A stretch of 64,000 bases of DNA, taken from NCBI RefSeq assembly GCF_026625565.1, contig NZ_CP112998.1, positions 5,854,001 through 5,918,000 of the forward strand, read 5' to 3'. A program made the translations under genes and the position numbers. The DNA is from Dyadobacter pollutisoli (GTDB lineage: Bacteria > Bacteroidota > Bacteroidia > Cytophagales > Spirosomataceae). The notes under the pieces are model-generated. The model saw nothing but the letters and a program-made list of their open reading frames with translations, was not told the origin of the DNA and searched no databases. Positions 44,594 to 53,117 of this stretch are shown here, piece after piece (within the stretch, counting starts at the first letter, position 1; every line of letters begins with the position of its first letter).

Positions 44594-44664
44594 ACATATA
44601 AAATTAAAAATTTATTTGTTCAAAAGCGGACATTTCCGAATGATATCGTACAAAAAATGAAGAG

Positions 44665-45657
44665 CTATTTTTTGGGAAAAACAACATAATACTCTCTTGC
44701 CCGCTGCGCTTCCTGTTCCGCCTCTTTTGATTGACCTCGCATTTTCAAAATCGCAGCACGGTTCGTGTGACATTCGGCAGCTACATAAGAATCAGGAAAT
44801 GAGCGCACGGAACGCGTGAAAAGGTCATATGCCTGCGAAAGCGACGCCGTATCCTTCTTTGAGAACAATGTTTGTGCCTCTGCAAAGTCTTGCTTCCAAC
44901 GTTTGGCGATCGGCGTCATGCGTTCCGCTTCTTGAAATACCTTGAAAGGAGGGATGACGGGAACAATGCTGTTTTTAGCGGCGATTTTTTCAACAGGCTT
45001 TGAGAAAAATGCTTCGATCGCCTCAGTGTAAGCTAGCGCTTCCTGGCGGTTATGTGCTTCGTTTTTCAATTTTTGCTCTTCGGCCGCATTTGTAAAAAAC
45101 GATGCTTCTGCCAGAACACCTGGAATGCCGTAGGTATTACGCAAAACGGAAGCACCCGCCTCCGCAAAAATGGTGAAGTCGGATACCAGCGAAACCGGCG
45201 CATTAGGCTGATGTAAATGTTTTAATAAACCCGCTGCCAGTTTCCTTCCAAAATCGACGCTGGCTACATTCTCGGAGGCATTCCCGTGAAAATAAATGAT
45301 CGGAAAATTAACCGACGAGTCCGCCGTCGCATTATGATGGATCGAAACAAACAGGTCTGCCTTGTTTTCAACAGCGAGTTTGGCCCGGTCAGGCAGAGAC
45401 ACAACTTTATCCTCAGTCCTGGTAATCAACACTTTGGCTCCTTTTTCTTCCAGCATTTTTTGAAGCATCAGCCCTACCCGCAAATTAATCCATTCTTCAC
45501 GTTCGCCGGAAGGTCCTACTCTATAACTGTCTGTCAGCGCCGTACCTCCATGTCCGGGATCAATACAAATGGTCTTACCGGTCAAAGTTTTAGCCATTTT
45601 TTGGGCTGTCCCTTGAAGGGCTAGCAGGAAAAAGAGAAGTACAAACAGTTTTTTCAT
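44665..45657 (-). CDS. N-acetylmuramoyl-L-alanine amidase (Amidase_3)
   Basis: A 330-residue exported peptidoglycan amidase. Signal peptide MKKLFVLLFFLLALQGTAQ is followed by the zinc amidase: IDPGHGG (first His), GEREEWIN (Glu ligand), SIHHNA (second His) and a late AEASFF with the catalytic Glu. It cleaves the bond between MurNAc and L-Ala. The last 75 residues look like a TPR-type helical pair (YVAAECHTNRAAILKMRG), perhaps a binding module. The ATG at 45657 is preferred over one 54 bases upstream since it begins the signal peptide. Confidence 0.9.
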   Translation of the reverse strand: MKKLFVLLFFLLALQGTAQKMAKTLTGKTICIDPGHGGTALTDSYRVGPSGEREEWINLRVGLMLQKMLEEKGAKVLITRTEDKVVSLPDRAKLAVENKADLFVSIHHNATADSSVNFPIIYFHGNASENVASVDFGRKLAAGLLKHLHQPNAPVSLVSDFTIFAEAGASVLRNTYGIPGVLAEASFFTNAAEEQKLKNEAHNRQEALAYTEAIEAFFSKPVEKIAAKNSIVPVIPPFKVFQEAERMTPIAKRWKQDFAEAQTLFSKKDTASLSQAYDLFTRSVRSFPDSYVAAECHTNRAAILKMRGQSKEAEQEAQRAREYYVVFPKK

Positions 45658-45729
45658 GAGTGAATATTGCCAATTTGATGATAAAATAGGGATCATTCCG
45701 CGGATCGGCAAGCAATCTTATTTTAATGA

Positions 45730-45758
45730 TTTGTTTCTCCGATTTCCTGCTATTTTTG
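45730..45758 (+). promoter_or_regulatory. Promoter of the YifB/ComM gene
   Basis: TTTG (45730-45733), 17 bases, TATTTTTG (45751-45758): full consensus match, 39 bases before the ATG at 45798. Confidence 0.5.
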
Positions 45759-45797
45759 CCAAATCTTGTTAGTACTTATTACTCATAACACACACAA

Positions 45798-47339
45798 ATG
45801 TTAGCTAAAACTTACGGAAGTGCCGTCTTCGGCGTGGATGCCACTGTGATTACCGTTGAAGTAAATGTCGGCCAGGGACTTGGTTTTTACATGGTTGGCC
45901 TTGCCGACAGTGCGGTCAAAGAAAGCCAGCAACGGGTAGAAGCCTCCCTCAAATACTTCGGATACAAAATGCCCCGCCAAAAGCTGGTCGTCAACCTGGC
46001 GCCAGCTGATATCCGCAAAGAAGGCTCCGCCTACGACCTACCCATTGCGCTTTGTACGCTGCTTTCCTCCGAACAAATTACCCCTGAACGTAATCTTGAA
46101 GACTACATAATCATGGGCGAGCTGTCGCTGGACGGTATTCTCAGGCCGATTAAAGGCGTACTGCCCATTGCGATCGAAGCGCGAAAGCGCGGATTCAAGG
46201 GCTTTGTTTTACCTGCCGAAAACGCACATGAGGCTGCTATTGTCAACAACATGGATGTAATACCGGTAGAAACGCTCACCGAAGCCATTGCTTTTTTTGA
46301 AGGAAAGCTGGCCATTGAGCCTTTGACGATCGATACTCGTGATATATTTTTCACCTCCCAAAATGAGTATGACGCTGATTTTGAACACGTCCAGGGGCAG
46401 GAAAACATCAAGCGTGCGCTGGAAATAACCGCTGCCGGTGGGCACAATGCGATCATGATCGGTCCGCCGGGTTCTGGAAAAACGATGCTGGCCAAGCGCA
46501 TTCCTAGCATACTTCCGCCGCTGAGCCTGCCCGAAGCATTGGAGACGACCAAAATCCATTCGGTAGCAGGGAAGTTAGGCAAGAAGGCCACGCTGGTTTC
46601 AAGACGACCATTTCGCTCTCCGCATCATTCCATCAGTGATGTTGCTTTGGTGGGGGGAGGCAGCTTTCCGCAACCGGGAGAAATCTCCCTGGCTCATAAT
46701 GGCGTACTTTTTCTTGACGAGCTTCCTGAATTCAAAAGATCGGTATTGGAAGTAATGCGCCAACCATTGGAGGAACGAAAAGTGGCCATTTCCAGGGCAA
46801 AAATGACGGTCGAATTTCCATCCAATTTCATGCTGATTGCGAGTATGAACCCTTGCCCATGTGGCTATTATAATCATCCCGAGAAAAACTGTGTCTGCGG
46901 ACCGGGTGTTGTTCAAAAATACCTCAACAAAATCAGCGGACCACTACTGGATCGCATTGATCTTCACGTCGAGGTGACGCCTGTTTCATTTGACCAGATC
47001 GCTTCAACACGAAAGTCTGAAAGCAGCGAACAGATCCGCGAAAGGGTCATTCAGGCTAGAAAACGCCAGACGGAGCGGTTCAAAGACAAAAAAGAAATTT
47101 ATTCCAATGCCATGATGACGCCTGAAATGGTGAAAGAGATCTGTGTGATTGAAGATGTCGGCAAGGCCCTGTTACGCAAAGCAATGGAACGACTCGGCCT
47201 TTCCGCGCGTGCTTACGACCGCATTTTAAAAGTTTCAAGAACCATCGCCGACCTGGCAGGAAGTGATGATATTAAAGTTGAGCACCTGGCGGAAGCTATT
47301 CAATATCGTAGTCTCGATCGGGAGAATTGGGCTGGGTAA
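45798..47339 (+). CDS. YifB/ComM family Mg-chelatase-like AAA+ ATPase
   Basis: A 513-residue AAA+ protein. An N-terminal ChlI/Lon-protease-like domain (residues 1-170, VGLADSAVKESQQRV) precedes the AAA+ core with Walker A GPPGSGKT (222-229), Walker B VLFLDELPEF and a zinc-like NPCPCGYYNHPEKNCVC insertion. ComM-type proteins are hexameric helicases that extend branch migration during natural transformation; that function is taken from studied homologues. It has its own promoter and no DNA-uptake genes beside it. Confidence 0.93.
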   Translation: MLAKTYGSAVFGVDATVITVEVNVGQGLGFYMVGLADSAVKESQQRVEASLKYFGYKMPRQKLVVNLAPADIRKEGSAYDLPIALCTLLSSEQITPERNLEDYIIMGELSLDGILRPIKGVLPIAIEARKRGFKGFVLPAENAHEAAIVNNMDVIPVETLTEAIAFFEGKLAIEPLTIDTRDIFFTSQNEYDADFEHVQGQENIKRALEITAAGGHNAIMIGPPGSGKTMLAKRIPSILPPLSLPEALETTKIHSVAGKLGKKATLVSRRPFRSPHHSISDVALVGGGSFPQPGEISLAHNGVLFLDELPEFKRSVLEVMRQPLEERKVAISRAKMTVEFPSNFMLIASMNPCPCGYYNHPEKNCVCGPGVVQKYLNKISGPLLDRIDLHVEVTPVSFDQIASTRKSESSEQIRERVIQARKRQTERFKDKKEIYSNAMMTPEMVKEICVIEDVGKALLRKAMERLGLSARAYDRILKVSRTIADLAGSDDIKVEHLAEAIQYRSLDRENWAG

Positions 47340-47352
47340 CCCTGGGAATAAC

Positions 47353-47382
47353 TTTCTTTACACTTAAACTTTATTAAATTTG
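47353..47382 (+). promoter_or_regulatory. Candidate promoter of the Uma2 gene
   Basis: TTTC (47353-47356), 18 bases, TAAATTTG (47375-47382). The -7 box covers a TTG at 47380, which argues against that codon as translation start. Confidence 0.4.
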
Positions 47383-47406
47383 GAGACACAACTTTTGACG
47401 AAGGAC

Positions 47407-48054
47407 ATGGGCCGCCGCATTTTTTCTAAAATTTTGGACAGACCGGATGCTTACTTGATTGTACAGGCTGTTCAAGCCGCGTTGGATAAAGAGAAGGAAA
47501 TTCGGTCGAAATTTTACGACGATATTACCGAAGACGACAAGGCTGAATTTATCAATGGTGAAGTCGTAATGCATTCACCAGTGATGTTACGACATAATTT
47601 GGCAACCGGATTATTACTTAACCTTTTAAATATATATGTTGCCAGAGAGCAACTAGGTTTTGTAGGATTTGAAAAGCTTATGATTTCGCTGACACGCAAT
47701 GATTATGAGCCAGACATTTGCTTTTTTCGTCAGGAAAAATCGACGCAATTCACGGACGAACAAATGCTGTTTCCAGCACCTGATCTCATCATTGAAATAC
47801 TTTCCAGCTCAACAGAAGTCCGCGACCGTGGCGTGAAGTTTAAAGATTATCAGGCTCATAAAATCGAAGAATATTGGATTGTTGATCCGAAAGACAAGAC
47901 AATCGAACAATACCATCTATTCGGAGAAGAACATCAGCTGATCCTTAAGTCTGCTGTCGGCAATGTAAAGAGCTTTGTAGTGGAGGGCTTTCAAATTCCC
48001 ATTGCAGCTATTTTTGACGTTTCTGAAAATTTGAAAGCACTTCAAAATATTTAG
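47407..48054 (+). CDS. Uma2 family (DUF820) PD-(D/E)xK endonuclease-like protein
   Basis: A 215-residue protein of the Uma2 family, abundant in cyanobacteria and Bacteroidota. The restriction-endonuclease-like core is visible: an early NGEVVMHSPV, then YEPDICFF, LIIEILSSST and KFKDYQAHKIEEYWIVDP, giving the acidic and Lys residues of the PD-(D/E)xK fold. Family members are often spread by mobile elements, and their role is unsettled. The ATG at 47407 is preferred to a TTG at 47380 that lies inside a predicted -7 box. It converges with the VWA-like lipoprotein gene. Confidence 0.8.
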   Translation: MGRRIFSKILDRPDAYLIVQAVQAALDKEKEIRSKFYDDITEDDKAEFINGEVVMHSPVMLRHNLATGLLLNLLNIYVAREQLGFVGFEKLMISLTRNDYEPDICFFRQEKSTQFTDEQMLFPAPDLIIEILSSSTEVRDRGVKFKDYQAHKIEEYWIVDPKDKTIEQYHLFGEEHQLILKSAVGNVKSFVVEGFQIPIAAIFDVSENLKALQNI

Positions 48055-48055
48055 C

Positions 48056-48826
48056 TCAAAGTTCCTCTATACTAACTCCTCCCAGTTCCTGAAAAAGGGT
48101 CTGCCAGTAATGTGTAACGTGCGGGTTATTTTCTTTGGTTGATGCGGTGGGTTCGAAGGGAGAAATGATCGTAACCTGCGGTGAGCCGATCGCATACTTT
48201 TCCAACTTTTTCATATCAGCCTTAGCTTCTTCTTCTGCCTGTGAATCGCTTTTGGGCGGATTAATGTGAAAATCCCTTCTGTCCGAGCCTTTTACACTTT
48301 CAATCATATCGCTGAAATAATAAACCTTCACCTGCGCGCCACTTTCACCCGCCTTGGCAATGACTGGTAAGCTCGCCCAAATGTCTGTTGACAGATTGGA
48401 AGCACCTGTGTTCTGCTGGTTCAACTTGGCCAAAAGCTGTCGGAGGTAAATGCTCTTTTCCTTCTGCAATGACAACTGGAATGCCGTTTCGATACCTTCC
48501 AGATCCGTTGCGTTGGCACCGTCTGCATTATCCTTCTCACTTCTGACAGCCAGCGACAACGCTCTGGCTTTGGAGGTGTTTTCGTGGATAAAATATACTT
48601 CCAGCTTATCTCCCTTATTTTTCATGTTACCTTCAACAATGTCGGTCAGCGCCTGGCGGTACTTATCATTGACATAGTTTTTATCCACGTGCACACTTTG
48701 TGTTTTATCCATAAACACCAATGTATAAACCGGCGCGTCGGCCACGGCCTTGGTGGCTTCCTTGTCACTCCCGCAGGAAGCAAGGGCAAGTAACATTCCC
48801 GATAGCAGCACTAACTTTTGATGCAT
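48056..48826 (-). CDS. Lipoprotein with a VWA-like domain
   Basis: A 256-residue exported lipoprotein: MHQKLVLLSGMLLALASC is a signal sequence with lipobox LASC (Cys18). The body starts VYTLVFMDKTQSV, where DxTxS resembles the metal-ion site (DxSxS) of von Willebrand A domains, followed by alternating helices and strands and KVYYFSDMIES. It may bind ligands at the membrane surface, but I do not recognise a named family. The start at 48826 is chosen since the reading frame upstream lacks signal-peptide character. Confidence 0.65.
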   Translation of the reverse strand: MHQKLVLLSGMLLALASCGSDKEATKAVADAPVYTLVFMDKTQSVHVDKNYVNDKYRQALTDIVEGNMKNKGDKLEVYFIHENTSKARALSLAVRSEKDNADGANATDLEGIETAFQLSLQKEKSIYLRQLLAKLNQQNTGASNLSTDIWASLPVIAKAGESGAQVKVYYFSDMIESVKGSDRRDFHINPPKSDSQAEEEAKADMKKLEKYAIGSPQVTIISPFEPTASTKENNPHVTHYWQTLFQELGGVSIEEL

Positions 48827-48958
48827 TGAATTTTTTCTGAAAAGGGGGTGATTTCTTTGAGGATTCATAGATTGAAATAATTTAGCGAAACTAATTGGTT
48901 CACAAATATCACACAACGCCAAACGGACGTACGGTAGATATATTTTAATAAAAAAAAG

Positions 48959-48994
48959 AAAATCCCTTCAAAACACGTGCCTTGAAGGGATTTT
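48959..48994 (-). terminator. Intrinsic terminator of fabI
   Basis: Perfect 13-base arms AAAATCCCTTCAA (48959-48971) and TTGAAGGGATTTT (48982-48994); an upstream A-run gives the U-run on the minus strand. Confidence 0.82.
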
Positions 48995-49017
48995 CGTCTT
49001 AATATTTATTGCTGAAC

Positions 49018-49839
49018 CTATTTGTGCTGGGCTTGTATCATTTCAACCAATTCTTCCGAAATACCGGTTGACGAATAGCCCCCGTCATGAAACAGATTTT
49101 GCATTGTCACGAAACGGGTGAGGTCGGAGAACAATGTAATGGCATAATTGGCGCAATCGTCCGCGGTAGCATTGCCCAGCGGGCTCATTTTTTGAGCAAA
49201 ATCATAGAATGCGTCAAATCCTTCGATACCGGATCCCGCTTTCGTTTTGGTAGGCGATTGTGAAATGGTATTAACCCTTACATTTTTTGCTTTTCCGTAA
49301 CGGTACCCATAGCTGCGCGCAATGCTTTCAAGCAATGCTTTTGCCTCGGCCATATCGCTGTAGAAAGAGTAGGTACGCTGAGCCGCAATGTAGGATAATG
49401 CCACAACTGATCCCCAATCATTGATAGCATCCAGTTTTTCGCCTACCTGCAAAAATTTGTGCAGTGATAACGCAGAAATATCCAGGCCTTTCTGGAACCA
49501 TTCGTAGTTAAGGTCGCCATATGCCTTGCCTTTACGCACGTTTACGGACATACCAATGGAGTGCAGAACGAAGTCGATCTTGCCTCCCAAAATCTCCATC
49601 GACTGAGTATACAGGTTTTCAATATCTTCAACAGAAGTAGCGTCGGCAGGAATGATCTGAGCGTCGCACTGTTTAGCCAATTCATTGATAGCACCCATTC
49701 TCATCGCGATGGGGGCGTTGGTCAATGTGAATATAGCACCTTCTTCTTTTGCCTTTAACGCTACTTTCCAGGCGATTGAGTTTTCGTCCAATGCCCCTGA
49801 GATAATTCCTCTTTTTCCTTTTAATAAACCGTAAGCCAT
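49018..49839 (-). CDS. fabI: Enoyl-[acyl-carrier-protein] reductase (NADH)
   Basis: A 273-residue SDR enzyme carrying out the last reduction of each fatty acid elongation cycle, and the target of triclosan. The N-terminus LLKGKRGIISGALDENSIAW with its long glycine loop is typical of FabI. The active site is Tyr-x6-Lys in YSFYSDMAEAK, and SQSPTKTKAGSGI is the substrate-binding loop. It stands alone with its own terminator. Confidence 0.95.
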   Translation of the reverse strand: MAYGLLKGKRGIISGALDENSIAWKVALKAKEEGAIFTLTNAPIAMRMGAINELAKQCDAQIIPADATSVEDIENLYTQSMEILGGKIDFVLHSIGMSVNVRKGKAYGDLNYEWFQKGLDISALSLHKFLQVGEKLDAINDWGSVVALSYIAAQRTYSFYSDMAEAKALLESIARSYGYRYGKAKNVRVNTISQSPTKTKAGSGIEGFDAFYDFAQKMSPLGNATADDCANYAITLFSDLTRFVTMQNLFHDGGYSSTGISEELVEMIQAQHK

Positions 49840-49955
49840 GTTTTCCTTTTTATTGTAGATTAATTAGGATCTGTCCGTTTAGGGCGGCAAAGTAAAGCAT
49901 TTTTAGCGGGTTAAACCAGATTCAATGCCTGATCTGAAATTTGCCGGCTACCTGT

Positions 49956-50975
49956 TCAAGGTTGCAAAACGAGTTTTTCTACTGGTTTCAAATGAAGCTT
50001 TTCCTGAAAAAACTGGTCTGTCGCATCATAAACGCCTTTTACATCTTTGGAACGCAATCTGGACCCGATCACGTGATCGCCACTTTCCGGGAATGCTTTT
50101 TCAACTTTTAACTCGTCAGGCGTTCCCAGCAATGGAAACATATCCTGAATGGCCTTAACCGAAACTACTTTATCCTGCTCTTCTTCATTTTTGTAATAAT
50201 ATCCCACAAAAATCGGCTGCTTGATCTGCGCAAAAACTTCGGGGCGCGAGATCGCATCCATCATTTGCTGCAATGTAACCAAGCCATTGGTATGGTAGCC
50301 CTGCAGCCAGAAATTCGCACGTTCCGGTATACTATCCTTTGATACATTATGTTCTCCGATCACATTGTGCAGGATTTGCTTGCCCCACGGGCCGGTTATC
50401 AGTTTGAGTGTGGAATTGGCCACCTTGATACACGGCGAATAAAGCACAACTCCTTTAATCTCCGGATGTGTCGCTGCGAGGTAAACAGTAAGAAGACCTC
50501 CCGCCGAGGTTCCGATTACAATTACACTATCCCCGATCGCCTTTCCGATTGCCAAAGCTCTTTTTGCTCCTGCCATAAAGTTAGCCGGGGTAAGATCCTC
50601 CAAAGCATTCGTATCGGCGATACCGGCATCGTACATACGCGACAGATATAAATTAGCGCCGTATCTTTTTGCAAGATCCTTATGTATCGGATCACCCTCT
50701 GCCCAGCTGGCCCCGAATCCGTGAATGTACACAATGCTATAAGGCGTTTTTTCCTTTTTGGAACTGTCAGCCCAAATAATGCGCGCCTCATTATCCGGTT
50801 TCAGATTCGGCGTGGCTTTTTCAGCTTTCTTGACTTCCTCTTCCAGTTTCGGTAAATCAGAGGTGATCGTTGGCAAAACCGGAGTAAGCTTTGCTTCCGG
50901 AACTTTCGGCCCGACAAAGTACACAATGCCCAGTACTACGAATAGCGCAACAATCCACAGGATGAATTTTAACAT
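49956..50975 (-). CDS. Membrane-anchored alpha/beta hydrolase
   Basis: A 339-residue serine hydrolase. Residues 1-22 form a hydrophobic anchor or uncleaved signal, then a charged linker (about 25-75), then the alpha/beta hydrolase with YIHGFGAS (oxyanion loop) and the nucleophile elbow GTSAGG (Ser157). A final acid and SGDHV (catalytic His) lie near residue 310. It resembles esterases/lipases acting on small esters; substrate unknown. It is divergent from the response regulator gene across 62 bases. Confidence 0.83.
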   Translation of the reverse strand: MLKFILWIVALFVVLGIVYFVGPKVPEAKLTPVLPTITSDLPKLEEEVKKAEKATPNLKPDNEARIIWADSSKKEKTPYSIVYIHGFGASWAEGDPIHKDLAKRYGANLYLSRMYDAGIADTNALEDLTPANFMAGAKRALAIGKAIGDSVIVIGTSAGGLLTVYLAATHPEIKGVVLYSPCIKVANSTLKLITGPWGKQILHNVIGEHNVSKDSIPERANFWLQGYHTNGLVTLQQMMDAISRPEVFAQIKQPIFVGYYYKNEEEQDKVVSVKAIQDMFPLLGTPDELKVEKAFPESGDHVIGSRLRSKDVKGVYDATDQFFQEKLHLKPVEKLVLQP

Positions 50976-51037
50976 TTTTTATGAGTTAAGAAGGTTTATC
51001 AATACTATCTTGCAAACATATTTAATTATCCATTCCA

Positions 51038-51724
51038 ATGCCCAATCTTTTGCTCGTAGAGGATGATGCCAATCTTGGATCTTTACTTCAGGAATATCTG
51101 ATAGATAAAGGCTTCCCTACCGACCTTGCTACTGATGGACAGAAAGGATGGCAGTGTTTTGTTGATAAAACTTACGATCTCTGCATATTCGATGTGATGA
51201 TGCCGAAGAAAGATGGTTTTTCACTGGCCAAGGAAGTCAGAATGAGCGGACGCGACGTGCCCATTATTTTTTTGACTGCCAAATCAATGAAAGAAGACAC
51301 TATGCAGGGGTTCCGGGTAGGTGCGGACGATTACGTGACCAAACCTTTTGACCGTGAAGAGTTGCTGCTCCGCATTGAAGCCATTCTCCGAAGATACAAA
51401 AAACAACCAGACGCTCCCGAAGAAGCAAAGGTTTTTCAGGTGGGACAATTTATTTTCGATTACAGCCACCAGCAACTGACTGCCAACGATAAATCAGCGA
51501 GGCTTACCAGTAAGGAATCCGAGCTCCTCCGACTTTTCTGTCAAAATCTTAATCAGCCCATTAGCCGCAGTTTCGCTCTCAAAACCATCTGGGGCGACGA
51601 TTCGTATTTCAATGCAAGAAGTATGGACGTTTATATTACCAAATTGCGGAAATATTTAAGAGAAGATCCATCCATTCAAATCATGAACCTGCACGGAGAG
51701 GGTTTTAAGTTGATGGTGGGGTAA
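51038..51724 (+). CDS. OmpR/PhoB family response regulator, orphan
   Basis: A 228-residue two-domain transcription factor. The receiver (1-120) has VEDD, the phospho-acceptor Asp52 in FDVMMPKKDG, FLTAKS and the conserved Lys in VTKPFD. The C-terminal winged helix (about 130-226) has LTSKESELLRLFCQN and MDVYITKLRKYLREDPSIQI. No histidine kinase is encoded on either side, so its partner is elsewhere. Its product probably regulates envelope or stress genes; the targets cannot be told. Confidence 0.92.
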   Translation: MPNLLLVEDDANLGSLLQEYLIDKGFPTDLATDGQKGWQCFVDKTYDLCIFDVMMPKKDGFSLAKEVRMSGRDVPIIFLTAKSMKEDTMQGFRVGADDYVTKPFDREELLLRIEAILRRYKKQPDAPEEAKVFQVGQFIFDYSHQQLTANDKSARLTSKESELLRLFCQNLNQPISRSFALKTIWGDDSYFNARSMDVYITKLRKYLREDPSIQIMNLHGEGFKLMVG

Positions 51725-51790
51725 GGAACTTCCGTTTTCGCGGGTTGGTTTTCCATTCAGTTAAACAGAGTAACAGCTGCAAGTAAAAAA

Positions 51791-51820
51791 GCCGACAGCC
51801 GAAAGCTGATCGCCGAAAGC
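51791..51820 (+). repeat. Short GCCGAMAGC repeat before hemB
   Basis: GCCGACAGC (51791-51799) and GCCGAAAGC (51798-51806, 51812-51820) in a row, ending 4 bases before the hemB ATG. A related CTGAAAGCCGACGGCC occurs on the minus strand near 26290. Confidence 0.4.
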
Positions 51821-51824
51821 CCAA

Positions 51825-52805
51825 ATGATCAATTTATCCCGTCGCCCACGACGCAATAGAAAATCCGCTGCCGTCAGAGATCTTGTGCAGGAAACAACTC
51901 TTCAGGTTTCCGATTTCATATACCCCATGTTCGTTGTGGACGGTACCAGCCAAAAAAGCGAGGTGAAATCCATGCCAGGCATTTACCGGTATTCAGTGGA
52001 TAACCTGCTGGAAGAACTGAAAGAAGTGACCGATCTGGGTATTCGCGCCATCGATCTTTTTCCCAACTATCCTGAAAGCAAAAAAGATAAGTTTGCTTCC
52101 GAAAGTTACCACGAAAATACATTCTACCTTCGGGCCATTACTGCTATCAAAGAGCGTTTCCCCGAGCTTGTGATCATGACTGATGTCGCAATGGACCCGT
52201 ACAGCTCCGACGGACACGACGGACTGGTAGAGCACGGCAAAATATTGAATGATGCTACGCTGGAAATTCTTGGTAATATGTCTCTCGCACAGGCAAAAGC
52301 AGGCGCTGACATTCTCGGGCCGAGCGATATGATGGATGGTCGCGTGGGTTATATCCGCAAGCATCTTGATAGCCAAGGATTTACAGATGTGAGCATTATG
52401 TCCTATTCTGCCAAATATGCCAGCGCTTTTTACGGTCCTTTCCGTGATGCCCTGGAATCTGCACCAAAGTTTGGTGACAAAAAAACTTACCAGATGAATC
52501 CCGCAAACAAACGCGAGGCTTTGCTGGAAGCACAACTGGATTTCGAAGAAGGTGCTGATATGCTAATGGTAAAGCCTGCGCTCTCCTACCTCGACATTAT
52601 CCGCCTTTTGGACGAAAATTTCGACATTCCCATTGCCGCGTACAATGTTTCCGGTGAATACGCGATGATCAAAGCCGCTGCGCAAAATGGCTGGCTGGAT
52701 GGCGATAGGGCCATGATGGAAGTCCTCACCAGCATCCGTCGCGCCGGTGCAAAATGTATCCTGACATACTTTGCGAAGGAGGCTGCTGTGATTTTGAATG
52801 GGTAG
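51825..52805 (+). CDS. hemB: Porphobilinogen synthase (delta-aminolevulinic acid dehydratase)
   Basis: A 326-residue cytoplasmic enzyme joining two 5-aminolevulinate molecules to porphobilinogen in heme and B12 synthesis. MSYSAKYASAFYGPFRDA and MLMVKPALSYLDIIR carry the two Schiff-base lysines. The metal loop is DVAMDPYSSDGHDG: the three Cys of zinc-type enzymes are replaced, which points to the Mg/K-type. It supplies tetrapyrrole for the cobalamin used by the class II reductase and complements the heme uptake operon. It begins 100 bases after the response regulator. Confidence 0.96.
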   Translation: MINLSRRPRRNRKSAAVRDLVQETTLQVSDFIYPMFVVDGTSQKSEVKSMPGIYRYSVDNLLEELKEVTDLGIRAIDLFPNYPESKKDKFASESYHENTFYLRAITAIKERFPELVIMTDVAMDPYSSDGHDGLVEHGKILNDATLEILGNMSLAQAKAGADILGPSDMMDGRVGYIRKHLDSQGFTDVSIMSYSAKYASAFYGPFRDALESAPKFGDKKTYQMNPANKREALLEAQLDFEEGADMLMVKPALSYLDIIRLLDENFDIPIAAYNVSGEYAMIKAAAQNGWLDGDRAMMEVLTSIRRAGAKCILTYFAKEAAVILNG

Positions 52806-52826
52806 AAGTGTTGATCCCCTAAATGA

Positions 52827-52870
52827 TTTCTGTTTAAACAAGAAAATGTTATATTTGTCTAAACAAGAAA
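52827..52870 (+). promoter_or_regulatory. Promoter of the PIN module with direct repeats
   Basis: TTTC (52827-52830), 19 bases, TATATTTG (52850-52857). TAAACAAGAAA occurs at 52835-52845 and 52860-52870, 25 bases apart, on both sides of the -7 box; a GTTTAAAC palindrome overlaps the first copy. This fits autorepression by the antitoxin. Confidence 0.5.
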
Positions 52871-52877
52871 TACGACT

Positions 52878-53114
52878 ATGCATCACACTTTTCAGATCAA
52901 CACGTCACAACTTGGCTCATCTTTCGTTGAATCAGTCAAATCTATTTTTGGCAATAAAGAGATCAAAATAGTCATTGAAGAAGTCGAAATAAGTCGTCAG
53001 GACATAAATCAGGCTGAGATCAACAGATTTTTAACTCACAGAAAAACTCACCCTGCGATTACGATTTCTGATCAAGGTGATTTTAATGATTTTGTTCAGG
53101 ATTTGAATTGCTGA
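52878..53114 (+). CDS. Putative antitoxin of a PIN toxin module
   Basis: A 78-residue protein of the kind found directly upstream of PIN-domain genes in Bacteroidota. It starts with a short beta-rich segment (TFQINTSQLGSSFVESVKSIF, then KEIKIVIEEVE) and ends in a polar, flexible stretch that could wrap the toxin. I do not recognise a named domain; the antitoxin role is inferred from size, position 3 bases before the PIN gene, and direct repeats around the promoter. Confidence 0.65.
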   Translation: MHHTFQINTSQLGSSFVESVKSIFGNKEIKIVIEEVEISRQDINQAEINRFLTHRKTHPAITISDQGDFNDFVQDLNC

Positions 53115-53117
53115 CCA

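Noticed and set aside
46103..46591. Long antisense reading frame inside the YifB gene
   Set aside because: It mirrors the codon pattern of a clear ATPase gene and has no recognisable domain or own promoter.
51791..51820. CRISPR-like repeat
   Set aside because: Units are 9 bases, partly overlapping, with no spacers; just a short sequence repeat.
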